The notes beneath the pieces are model-generated. The model was not told the DNA's origin. It did not search any database and saw nothing but the letters and a program-made list of their open reading frames with translations. From Chloroflexota bacterium (GTDB lineage: Bacteria > Chloroflexota > Anaerolineae > Anaerolineales > Anaerolineaceae), in assembly GCA_012729755.1 (NCBI GenBank), contig JAAYCN010000121.1:1-40249 (forward strand): 40,249 nucleotides of DNA, given 5' to 3'. Below are positions 8,785 to 16,767 of the stretch, in pieces (the first letter of the stretch is position 1; each line of letters starts with the position of its first letter). A program made the position numbers and the translations under genes.

Positions 8785-8807
8785 ACGCCTGGCAGTTTTT
8801 GCGGCCA

Positions 8808-8847
8808 TATCTTGAATTTGCTGCAGTACTGTAGTAAATTCAAGATA
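8808..8847. promoter_or_regulatory. 40-base near-perfect palindrome, candidate distal operator
   Basis: TATCTTGAATTT at 8808-8819 is mirrored by AAATTCAAGATA at 8836-8847, and the centre holds CAGTACTG (8824-8831). Of 20 symmetric base pairs, 18 match; only 8820/8835 and 8823/8832 fail. There is no T-tract, so it reads better as a protein-binding or cruciform site than a terminator. The shared core with 8751-8764 argues for one dimeric DNA-binding protein using both sites. Confidence 0.55.
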
Positions 8848-8865
8848 ATTCGCTTTGTCAGAAGT

Positions 8866-8960
8866 GTTGGGTTGCGCTCCGGGAGATGAAGATTGACTAA
8901 AATATTTAGTCGCTCCACCCAACCCACATGGCAAAGAGAGGTTGGGTGGAACCCGACGAA
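8866..8960. repeat. dispersed GTTGGGT palindromic repeat, copy 1
   Basis: GTTGGGTTGCGCTCC (8866-8880) and AGTCGCTCCACCCAACC (8908-8924) form the two arms: GTTGGGT pairs with ACCCAAC, and the inner parts both contain CGCTCC. A related half-element, GTTGGGTGGAACCCGACG, follows at 8941-8958. The same architecture recurs near 21494 and 36137, always between genes. Confidence 0.7.
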
Positions 8961-9060
8961 ATGGGGGCTTGATGCTCTCCTTGTAATTTAGAGCCAAAAA
9001 GAAGTGTCTTGCTTTTTTTGTTCAGTCAGACGAGGGAGGTTTTATTAAAAAGAGATGCGA

Positions 9061-9088
9061 TTGACCTGATTTTGAACATCCTTTTAAT
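9061..9088 (+). promoter_or_regulatory. probable selD promoter
   Basis: TTGACC (9061-9066) is followed after 16 bases by TTTAAT (9083-9088), placing the transcript start about 28 bases before the selD ATG. Confidence 0.4.
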
Positions 9089-9121
9089 GCCGATTGCTCT
9101 CGCATTTGGTAAGATTAACGC

Positions 9122-10183
9122 ATGAATGATAAAGCAGTCACGGGCAAACAGACCCGGCTGACTGCGTTGAGCAGCTGCGCGGGCTGAGCGGCTAAACTCG
9201 ACGCGGAGACGCTGGCACAGGTTCTGTCGCCAATCAAAGATATTTTCAAACCAGAGGAGTATCCGAACCTGCTGGTTGGCTTGACGTTGGCTGATGACGC
9301 GGCGGTGTGGCGGCTGAATGACAGGCAAGCTGTGGTTGTGACCACTGATTTCTTTACCCCAATTGTGGATGACCCCTATGATTTTGGCGCGATCGCCGCG
9401 ACTAATTCGATCTCGGATGTTTACGCGATGGGCGGCAAACCGGTATTCGCATTGAATATCGCCGCCATTCCTGAAAACCTGCCGATTGAAATGATTCAGC
9501 AGATTTTCAAAGGGGGGGCTGAAAAAGCCAAAGAAGCCGGGGTGGTGGTGGCCGGAGGGCATACGGTGAAAGACGCTGAGCCGAAGTTTGGCATGGTAGT
9601 GGTGGGTTTGATCGATCAGCGTAAGATGCTCACTAAGGGCGGGGTGAAGGCAGGGGACTACCTTGTGCTCACAAAGCCATTGGGGTTCGGGGTCACTTCA
9701 ACCGCTTTTAAACGAGGTCTGACCACGCCGGATGAACTGAAGGAAATTGTCGACTGGATGAAGACGCTAAACGCGACGGCATCGATGGTGGCTGTTGAAA
9801 ACCATCTCAAGGGCGCTACGGATATCACCGGTTTCAGCCTGTTGGGGCATGCAATTGAGATGGCGGAAGCCAGCGGGGTGGGTTTGCGTTTTGAGTTTAA
9901 TCAAATTCCTTTGACTCAAGCGGCATTGAAGTATGCGGAGCAGTACACCTTTCCGGGCGGGGCGAGTAATAACGCGCTCTTCTTTGGGCCAAGGGTGCGT
10001 TTCGCGGATCATATTTCACAAAACCTGCGCATGCTGCTTTTTGACCCGCAAACTTCCGGCGGCTTATTGCTGGCGGTTCCCGCGCGGAAGCTGACCAGAT
10101 TGCTTGCTGAGCTGGCTGAACGAGGGTCAAAGGGCTGGGTAATCGGTCGGGCAAGCAGAGCCCCGGGGATCGTGGTTAATTAA
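9122..10183 (+). CDS. selD: selenide, water dikinase, itself a selenoprotein (in-frame UGA)
   Basis: SelD makes selenophosphate from selenide and ATP, the selenium donor for selenocysteine and selenouridine. The conventional open frame starts only near 9281, but reading from ATG 9122 through TGA 9185-9187 gives a full 353-residue protein with LTALSSCAG-U-AAKL. The UGA falls three residues before Lys25, the position of catalytic Cys17 before Lys20 in E. coli SelD, so it must be selenocysteine (Sec22). A TAA at 9116-9118 in the same frame fixes ATG 9122 as the first possible start. Downstream blocks LTLADDAAVW, TTDFFTPIVDDPYDFG and ISDVYAMGGKPVFALNI are classic SelD. Automatic gene callers would truncate it. 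No selA, selB or selC lies in the window. The gene stands alone, with about 570 bases before the next. Confidence 0.93.
9214..9231 (+). promoter_or_regulatory. candidate bacterial SECIS hairpin within selD
   Basis: GGC-ACAG (9214-9220) pairs with CTGT-GCC (9224-9227 and 9229-9231) with one bulged C at 9228 and a three-base loop, GTT. The loop begins 33 bases after the UGA and its first base is G, both within the limits described for bacterial SECIS elements. It was folded by eye. Confidence 0.5.
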
Positions 10184-10490
10184 TCTGATTGAGACGGCAA
10201 GGGGAATCAGCGATGACGGCGCTTCGCACTTTGGTGTCTATCAGAGCGATTCGTGGCGTTCAGTCGATTTTATATAGTGACAGATAAGCCAGTTTACGCG
10301 AACAGAGGATATTTTGTTTTTCTGTTTCTTCTTGCTATTCAAAACCCAGGCTCGTTTCCGTAAGGGGTAGAAAATCTTAAGTAAAAAAAGCTTTTGAAGC
10401 GCATCTCAGTTTTAGAGGTTTATTGAACAATAAGATGTGATTGCCTGATTGAATCCATGAAAATATATCCATTAATTAAGAAGAAGTGAG
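10184..10490. other. intergenic stretch after selD, no gene seen
   Basis: About 300 bases, increasingly rich in A and T toward the right, with no open frame that looks coding and no tRNA-like fold (selC was looked for and not found). A weak CTGATT/AATCAG hairpin follows the selD stop. Confidence 0.5.
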
Positions 10491-10496
10491 TATAAT
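10491..10496 (+). promoter_or_regulatory. -10 box for the long leader of the beta-helix gene
   Basis: TATAAT lies about 258 bases before the start codon at 10755. No convincing -35 box is present. If used, the transcript would carry a leader of roughly 250 bases that contains the folded element and terminator described next. Confidence 0.4.
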
Positions 10497-10561
10497 ATTA
10501 GAAATCAAAGCTTTCATAATCGGCAGGACCAGAAAAGAGATTGACGAGTCTAACAGGAAAT

Positions 10562-10640
10562 GGCGCCGAAAGATAGCGGCATCAGCTTAATGAGCTACAC
10601 GGAGGGTTATTCACAGCGCCGGATAGAGTCTATCGGCGCC
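10562..10640 (+). ncRNA. structured leader RNA, candidate riboswitch or attenuator aptamer
   Basis: GGCGCCGA (10562-10569) pairs perfectly with TCGGCGCC (10633-10640); alternatively GATAG (10572-10576) pairs with CTATC (10630-10634), extending GGCGCC/GGCGCC to 11 pairs around a GAAA bulge. Inside, CGGC (10577-10580) pairs with GCCG (10618-10621), and AGCT-TAATG-AGCT (10584-10596) forms a small hairpin. A terminator follows 24 bases later and a strongly translated gene 60 bases after that. This is the arrangement of a cis-regulatory RNA. I compared it from memory with c-di-GMP I/II, c-di-AMP, SAM, THF, cobalamin, glycine, fluoride and manganese riboswitches and saw no match, so the ligand, if any, is unknown. 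Confidence 0.55.
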
Positions 10641-10663
10641 CATGTTCATCCAATATGTAAATT

Positions 10664-10694
10664 AACCGCCTTGTTATTGGGCGGTTTTATTTTT
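10664..10694 (+). terminator. intrinsic terminator in the leader, upstream of the beta-helix gene
   Basis: AACCGCC (10664-10670) pairs with GGCGGTT (10680-10686) around a nine-base loop, followed by TTATTTTT. It lies about 60 bases before the start codon and after the folded element, so it could end transcription before the gene unless prevented. Confidence 0.75.
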
Positions 10695-10754
10695 AACACA
10701 TAAGTTTCAAACAATTTATTTTCAAACATTCTTAGGTTTTAGGAGGAGATAAAA

Positions 10755-13700
10755 ATGAAGCAAAATACCAGGGTTTTCAAACAATTATTCATTCATTTGT
10801 TTATCGTTCTGCTGATCGGGGGGCTGTTCTTTGCAGCCGGCCCGATCAGGCATGCATCCGCACAAGGGGCAAGCGTGTGGGATGGCATTTATCCAACGGA
10901 AAAGCCCGCTGACATGCCCGCTGTTGTTGATCGGGTTCAGGAGGTAAATAGTGCAGCCCAGTTTGCCTGGCTGGCAAGCAGGCCAACGATGTTCGGAAGT
11001 GAGGTGGATACGGTCAAACTGATGGTGGACATCAATCTTGACAACCATCCCTGGACGCCATCGACAGCTCTCAGCGAAAGCAACAAGGTGTTGGATGGAA
11101 ACGGTCACACCATCAGCAATCTGAAGGTGACGGTAGATAACACAACACCAAATGTGACTTATTATGCCGCGATGTTCGTTGGGAATTTCAAACAAGTTCT
11201 GATTAAAGGGCTAACGATTGACGGCGCTAATATTGGCGTGACCAGCACTTCGACAAACGGCAGGGTTTTTTCAGCGGTTGTGTATGCTCATAACGATTGG
11301 TATGGCGACCTGGAAAATGTCACCGTTAAGAATGCCACGGTTACGGGAACAAAATATGTAGCCGCGCTGACCGCTTATGGCAGCGAGACGAACATTAAGA
11401 ATTGTACGGTCCAAAATGTGACATTAAATGTTTATGAAAAGTATCGGCCTGATTGGTCAAGAGATCTGCCTCATATAGGCGGACTTGTTGGCCTGAACAA
11501 CGCTGGACTGGTTACTGGCAACACGGTAGATGGCTTGACTATCAACCTTTCATCAGTTATGCCGACAATTTCTACTGATCAAACGGGGAGTTTGCTCGGT
11601 ACCGCTCAGGCAAAAGTTCTGCTTCGGTCGAATACGGTCAGTAATGTAACTGTTAATGGCGATCCCTACGACAAGTTGATCGGCCTGGATAACCGTTACA
11701 AAGTTGTCAATGTCACCAAGATGATTAATTACGCAACGATTCAGGAGGCCATTAACGCCGCGGATGCGAACGACGTGATTGAGATCGAGCCGGGAACTTA
11801 TGTTGAAAATGTAGTCATCAATAAACCTCTTACACTGGGTGGAACTGACAAGGATACTGTTATTCTTCTGCCAGCGTTTAGTGGGTCATACTGTGATGGC
11901 AGTTCGCTCTGCGATGGGGCCTCAAATGTCATTTTGGTCGAAGCTGATAACGTGAAGATTCATGATTTGACCATAAATGGCAACAATCCCGATTTGGACA
12001 ATCCGCGTGATGATGCAGTTGTCAACGGAGAAGATATTGACGCCCGTAACGGAATCATTACCAACCATGAAACAAATCCTAATCTAACAGGTTTGGAAAT
12101 ATATAACACGATTATCAAAAACATCTTCCTTCGTGGCATTTATATGTCCACAAACGGTGAGTTCAACTTCCACGACAATATAGTCAGCAATGTCGCTGGC
12201 GATTATGCTTCGATTGGGCTGTTTGCTTTTGGCGGATATGGGAAGTTTACCAACAATACTGTTTCTTTGACGAATGACGCGATTGCCGCCAATCATTCCA
12301 AGGGTATCGAATTTGTCGGAAACACCGTTAATTCTTCAGGTTCTGGCATTCATACTGACAATTCAAATCCTGGAGCAGATAAGTTTGACCTTATCGAAAA
12401 CAACACGATTACCTGTGGCGAAAATGGTTATGGAATCTTCACTTTTGCTCACTATCAGCCGCCAAAAGTGCTCAATAATACACTCCATAAATGCGCGGTT
12501 GGGATTTCCGCCTGGGGTGGATATGGCACGGAGCCAGTGATCATCAATAATAATGCAGTTAATGGGCAGGATGTCGCAGGCAGCGTTGGTTTGTTCGTAA
12601 CCACAAGCATCATGAACTGGGGTTATTTGGATATCAATGTCGAGGCGACCGGCAACACTTTTGTGAATAATGCCGCCGCTGTGGAGGTTACAGCGGATGA
12701 TTTAGATCTTGGTGGATCATGGGTTTTGAAGGATTTGAAGTTGAAATTAGCTCAAAACAACATGGATCTCACAAACACACTGGCTGTAGACGCGGATAAT
12801 ACAAATCCTGTCTATGTAAAAGCTCCGAATAACTGGTGGGGTAAAGCGGATGGGCCTGCGGCGCGGTACACGGGCAAAGTGATCGTATGCAGCTGGTTAG
12901 ACGCTCCGGCTCCTGATGGGGCGATCGTTAATGGTGGAACAGTGACGAACACAAATACTGGCGTGGAATACTGCTCCATCCAGGCGGCGGTGGACGCGGC
13001 TGGAGATGGCCATGTATTAGAGGTTGGGCCGGGCATTTACTCTGAAAACGTAGACACCGGAAACCGGATCATCAAGGGATTGACGGTCAGGGGAGTCGCG
13101 GACGCGGAAGGCAACAAGCCAGTTGTGTTTGGGTCGATGAAGTTTGGCGCGCCGCGAACGGTTGGCGGAGATTACGCGCAGAAGAACCTCATCCTTGAGA
13201 ACCTGCGCATTGAAGCTAATCTCACAAATACTTCACTGTATGGAACAACCCGACACGCTCTTTGGGTGGAAAACTTCGAAAATGCTCAATTGCGCAACCT
13301 TGAACTGGCAGGTACTGAACCGAACGAGATGTTTGCTATCGCCTACGGGCTTAGTATGGGTAGTCGCGCAAAGAATTACACCATTGAGAATGTGACGATT
13401 GAGAACTTCCTGATTGGTGTTTACGGACGATCGTTGAACCTTACCCTATCGAATTCTGATATCAGCAAAGTTGAAGCGGGCGTGAACATTATGGGAGGCG
13501 GGAACCTGACCATTAATGGCAGTCGTGTTGTCACCGAAGTCACTCGGAATGACAAAGACCTGTACGCTGTGCGTTTTGGCGAAGGCAATAGCGCAGGGAC
13601 ACCCAGCGTTTTAGGTTTTCATGTCGCTAATTCGACCCTGGCTTTGAACAACCCGGATAGCCTGGCGCCGGCTGAGGGGAAGTATATGCGCTCAGTCGTT

Positions 13701-16367
13701 TTGCGTGGAAACGCTGGTGGTGAGATGGTCGTTGCCAGCAGCAACATTCCACAGGGAATCTACAATATCTCCTCGGTAGCGATAACCGCGGATGGCAACT
13801 GGTGGGGGACAGCCGATAAACCAGTTGCGGGCACGAATTATGTTGGATTGGTCGAGTTTTGTTCGTGGTTGAACGCTGCCACGCCTGGTGGAACGCCAGT
13901 CTTTGGCAACGGACAGGTAAAGAACGAGAGAACCGGACAAATCTACTGTTCCATTCAGTCCGCGGTAGACGACGCGGAGGCTGACGACAGCCTGCTGGTT
14001 GGACCAGGCACCTTCGAAGAAAATGTGTTGGTAAATAAGAAGGTCAAAATTATCGGCTCAGGGAATGGTGAAGACCCTCTGGTGGATACCATCGTGGCTA
14101 CCCCAAACAGTTTTGACAGCAAAGTTGGTCTGTTCAACCTGGCGGCAAGCGGCGCATCCGCGGAGGATCCGCTCGTGTTGAGAAATATGCGGTTGAACCC
14201 CGTCGGTCAGGCAGGAATCAGCGTCGGAAGGTTCACGGAGAGCACCGCCACCAATGTTGAATTTGTGGAACTGGATCGATTAAAGGTGATCGGTACAAAC
14301 GCCAACCCTCAGACAGAGCAGGAACGCGGCCTTTTCGTTGACAGTACATCAAGCCTGAAAAACACGGTCATTAAAGACAGCAGTTTTGACAACTTGGCCT
14401 ATGGGGTCTATTTCATGAAGGCGGTTTCGACTGAGACGAGCACGGTTTCTGACCTGACGGTGACGAATACGACCTTTAATCACAACAATATAAAGGGTAT
14501 TTACGCTGAAAAGCTGAACAATGCCACTTTCACGGGTGTGACGGTGAGCGGCAATGGTTACGCGGCTATACCTGAGTTTCCTGGCGCTCAAGCCTTTATG
14601 AGCGGCGTGGATATCAACCTGAAAGCAGGGACATACGCGAACATTCAGTTCATTCAGCCGATCATTACTGATAACGCTTTAGGCGGCGCGAAGAATGGAT
14701 CGGGGATTACAATCAAGGCGCGAGATGATGGAGCGACTTATGGCGCTCAACCGGCAACTCTTGATAACGTGTTGATTGAGGGCGGAAAGATCACCGGCAA
14801 CGAAAGAGGCATCGTGATTGGTGAACCCGGCAAGAATAACGCTGGGCCAACTGGTGTTGTGCTGCAGTTCAATCGGATCTTTGGCAACAATAAAACCTAT
14901 AGTGGTGATGATGGCGCGGCTTATGGAGGTGTGGTCAATCACGCTAAAGCCGACATCAGCGCGCTAAACGACTGGTTCGGCTGCAACGAAGGCCCTGCCG
15001 GGGCTGATTGCGACAAGACTGTGGTTGTCACTGGCGCTGGCGCTATTGATGCCAGCAAATGGATGGTATTGAGTGTGGCACTACCCACGGGAGGCGTTGA
15101 GCCAGGGCATACCGTTTCTATTAACGCTGACTTGAACAAGAATTCCGCAGGCGAAGCTTTGCCCGAGGGGAAACACGTTCATAACGGAGTTCCGATTAAG
15201 TTCACCACGGACGCTGGCACGTTCAATCCTGAAGAAACAACATTGACCGCGGGCGCGGCAACAAGCGTCTTTACGGCCACAAACACGCAACCTGTGGCTA
15301 ATGTATGCGTGAAGGTTGATAATGAGACAATCTGCGGTGAAATAGTGATTTTGCTTGGAAGGTTAACGGTTACAGATTTCTATTACGCGACCAATGATCC
15401 AATGAAGGGTGTCAGCGCGGATATCAAGCTGGAAGAAGTGACGACAGATGACGCGGAATCGATTGTTGTCAAGCTCTATACGGGCGGCGCGAATGGGGCG
15501 GATTATGTCCTGCTGCAAACCAATACCGCGAATCTTGTGAAATTCAACGCGTTTACGGTCTTTACGTCACCGTTCGATATCTTTGGCACCCGCAATTATG
15601 AGGGCAGTTCCTGGGCGAACGTGCGTGAGGCTGAATATGGCCAGAATGAGATCCCGACCCGGGTGGAAGCGATTGTAACTTTGAAGAGCGGGAAGATTTT
15701 GACGGCGACGAAGGATATCCCGACAGGTGAATATGTGGTCGTAGCGGTTAATGACGCTTATCAGACAAAGGAAGACACTGAACTTGTTGTTGACGCGCCA
15801 GGCTTATTCGCGAACGATCAATTCGCGACCTATGGTACCACTTTGGAGGTGACCGATCCGGCAAATGGCACGGTGACTCTCGGCACAAAGGGCGGATTTA
15901 GCTATGAGCCCAATGAAAACTGGCATGGTACCGACACCTTCACTTATATATTGAAGAAAGATGGCGCTGAGGTTGCATCCGCGACCGTGACGATCACGGT
16001 AACACCTGTGAAAGATCAGGTTGTCGCAAATGATGACGCGTACGAGGTGAACCAAGGGGAAACCTTAATCGTCACGGCACCTGGCGTGAAATCCAATGAC
16101 GTTGATGTGGATGGCAACCAATGGTACGTGTCGATCGTTACCGACGTGCAACATGGCTGGCTGTACTTGAATCCTGACGGCAGCTTTACCTACATCCCTG
16201 ACGCTGATTTCTCTGGTGAGGATACCTTCATTTATAAGCTGCAGACTTACGTTACACCACAATCACAAGGGCTGTGGGATGACACTGCAACGGTAACGAT
16301 TACAGTGAAAGCTGCGTCACCTGAACCGACGATGATTATTTACCTTCCGCTCATTCTCAAGAATTAG
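10755..16367 (+). CDS. giant secreted beta-helix surface protein with Ig/cadherin-like C-terminus
   Basis: This 1870-residue protein has a signal peptide (hydrophobic HLFIVLLIGGLFFAAG, cleavage after about HASAQ) and acts outside the cell. Right-handed beta-helix modules repeat: YATIQEAINAAD near residue 326, CSIQAAVDAAGDG near 739, CSIQSAVDDAEAD near 1064, each opening with a PGTY/PGIY/PGTF-ENV turn. The first two helices close with NNWWGKADGP (near 691) and NWWGTADKP (near 1015); the third with NDWFGCNEGP (near 1405). A GLUG-like GGLVGLNNAGLVTGN lies near 235, an invasin-type Ig region near 1440-1535, and two cadherin/VCBS-type domains start near 1663 and 1757. The last residues are IYLPLILKN. 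AGGAGGAG before ATG 10755 is a very strong ribosome binding site. Likely a polysaccharide-binding or adhesive surface protein; no lyase active site is evident. Confidence 0.85.
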   Translation: MKQNTRVFKQLFIHLFIVLLIGGLFFAAGPIRHASAQGASVWDGIYPTEKPADMPAVVDRVQEVNSAAQFAWLASRPTMFGSEVDTVKLMVDINLDNHPWTPSTALSESNKVLDGNGHTISNLKVTVDNTTPNVTYYAAMFVGNFKQVLIKGLTIDGANIGVTSTSTNGRVFSAVVYAHNDWYGDLENVTVKNATVTGTKYVAALTAYGSETNIKNCTVQNVTLNVYEKYRPDWSRDLPHIGGLVGLNNAGLVTGNTVDGLTINLSSVMPTISTDQTGSLLGTAQAKVLLRSNTVSNVTVNGDPYDKLIGLDNRYKVVNVTKMINYATIQEAINAADANDVIEIEPGTYVENVVINKPLTLGGTDKDTVILLPAFSGSYCDGSSLCDGASNVILVEADNVKIHDLTINGNNPDLDNPRDDAVVNGEDIDARNGIITNHETNPNLTGLEIYNTIIKNIFLRGIYMSTNGEFNFHDNIVSNVAGDYASIGLFAFGGYGKFTNNTVSLTNDAIAANHSKGIEFVGNTVNSSGSGIHTDNSNPGADKFDLIENNTITCGENGYGIFTFAHYQPPKVLNNTLHKCAVGISAWGGYGTEPVIINNNAVNGQDVAGSVGLFVTTSIMNWGYLDINVEATGNTFVNNAAAVEVTADDLDLGGSWVLKDLKLKLAQNNMDLTNTLAVDADNTNPVYVKAPNNWWGKADGPAARYTGKVIVCSWLDAPAPDGAIVNGGTVTNTNTGVEYCSIQAAVDAAGDGHVLEVGPGIYSENVDTGNRIIKGLTVRGVADAEGNKPVVFGSMKFGAPRTVGGDYAQKNLILENLRIEANLTNTSLYGTTRHALWVENFENAQLRNLELAGTEPNEMFAIAYGLSMGSRAKNYTIENVTIENFLIGVYGRSLNLTLSNSDISKVEAGVNIMGGGNLTINGSRVVTEVTRNDKDLYAVRFGEGNSAGTPSVLGFHVANSTLALNNPDSLAPAEGKYMRSVVLRGNAGGEMVVASSNIPQGIYNISSVAITADGNWWGTADKPVAGTNYVGLVEFCSWLNAATPGGTPVFGNGQVKNERTGQIYCSIQSAVDDAEADDSLLVGPGTFEENVLVNKKVKIIGSGNGEDPLVDTIVATPNSFDSKVGLFNLAASGASAEDPLVLRNMRLNPVGQAGISVGRFTESTATNVEFVELDRLKVIGTNANPQTEQERGLFVDSTSSLKNTVIKDSSFDNLAYGVYFMKAVSTETSTVSDLTVTNTTFNHNNIKGIYAEKLNNATFTGVTVSGNGYAAIPEFPGAQAFMSGVDINLKAGTYANIQFIQPIITDNALGGAKNGSGITIKARDDGATYGAQPATLDNVLIEGGKITGNERGIVIGEPGKNNAGPTGVVLQFNRIFGNNKTYSGDDGAAYGGVVNHAKADISALNDWFGCNEGPAGADCDKTVVVTGAGAIDASKWMVLSVALPTGGVEPGHTVSINADLNKNSAGEALPEGKHVHNGVPIKFTTDAGTFNPEETTLTAGAATSVFTATNTQPVANVCVKVDNETICGEIVILLGRLTVTDFYYATNDPMKGVSADIKLEEVTTDDAESIVVKLYTGGANGADYVLLQTNTANLVKFNAFTVFTSPFDIFGTRNYEGSSWANVREAEYGQNEIPTRVEAIVTLKSGKILTATKDIPTGEYVVVAVNDAYQTKEDTELVVDAPGLFANDQFATYGTTLEVTDPANGTVTLGTKGGFSYEPNENWHGTDTFTYILKKDGAEVASATVTITVTPVKDQVVANDDAYEVNQGETLIVTAPGVKSNDVDVDGNQWYVSIVTDVQHGWLYLNPDGSFTYIPDADFSGEDTFIYKLQTYVTPQSQGLWDDTATVTITVKAASPEPTMIIYLPLILKN

Positions 16368-16397
16368 AGGACAAGCGGCACGATCAGCAAGTAATAA

Positions 16398-16435
16398 GCA
16401 ACCCCCGGATTCCCGGGGGTTGCCCTTATGTTTTT
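16398..16435 (+). terminator. intrinsic terminator after the beta-helix gene
   Basis: GCAACCCCCGG (16398-16408) pairs perfectly with CCGGGGGTTGC (16413-16423), an 11-pair stem with a four-base loop, followed by TTATGTTTTT. Confidence 0.9.
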
Positions 16436-16440
16436 AATAC

Positions 16441-16660
16441 AGAGGAGGGAAAGTTGTTCACGACATTTGGAGAATCATCAACCGAGTGATTGCGAGTTCT
16501 TTGAAAGAATTTTGGCGGTTTTGGGGAATTAACGGAGAATATTTCTACAAGATTAGCTGCAACTGAATAGTACGGGATGGGTATTTGGTCGTTTATTCGA
16601 CGCGTGAAGCTTGATGTAGTTCCGGGCGCGAGCATCTACCTCCCATTGATAATGAGATAA
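16441..16660 (+). pseudogene. decayed C-terminal remnant of a secreted 'YLPL'-tail protein
   Basis: The last open stretch, codons from 16571 to TAA 16658-16660, reads YGMGIWSFIRR, then VKLDVVPGASIYLPLIMR. The ending is nearly identical in form to the tail of the giant protein just upstream. No start codon with a ribosome binding site precedes it and TAG 16568-16570 closes the frame. Another frame to its left (16441-16563) reads coding-like residues such as INGEYFYKIS before a TGA, and continues with IVRDGYLVVYSTREA. This suggests a gene broken by a stop and a frameshift, with only its end left. Confidence 0.5.
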
Positions 16661-16731
16661 GAGAAATTCTTTTGAAGGAAGGCGGCTGGCATGATGTCAG
16701 CCGCTTTGCGATTAAGCCCAGGGGATTGAGA

Positions 16732-16760
16732 TTGTGGCATACAAGAGCGGCAGGTATAAT
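16732..16760 (+). promoter_or_regulatory. promoter giving a leaderless flavoprotein transcript
   Basis: TTGTGG (16732-16737), a 17-base spacer and a perfect TATAAT (16755-16760) end only seven bases before ATG 16768. There is no ribosome binding site in between, so the mRNA should begin at or one base before the start codon. Confidence 0.6.
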
Positions 16761-16767
16761 TTAAGGC

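Noticed and set aside
8737-8997. 86-codon minus-strand frame over the ATPase upstream region
   Set aside because: It is made of the palindrome, the promoter and the dispersed repeat; composition is not protein-like and no ribosome binding site precedes it.
10184-10640. selC (tRNA-Sec) next to selD
   Set aside because: The folded element has an 8-pair closing stem like tRNA-Sec, but there is no T-loop GTTCGAATC-type sequence, no TCA anticodon arm in place and no CCA end.
10562-10694. c-di-GMP class I riboswitch
   Set aside because: The hallmark GGCAAACC and GACGCAAAGCC elements are absent and the stem arrangement differs.
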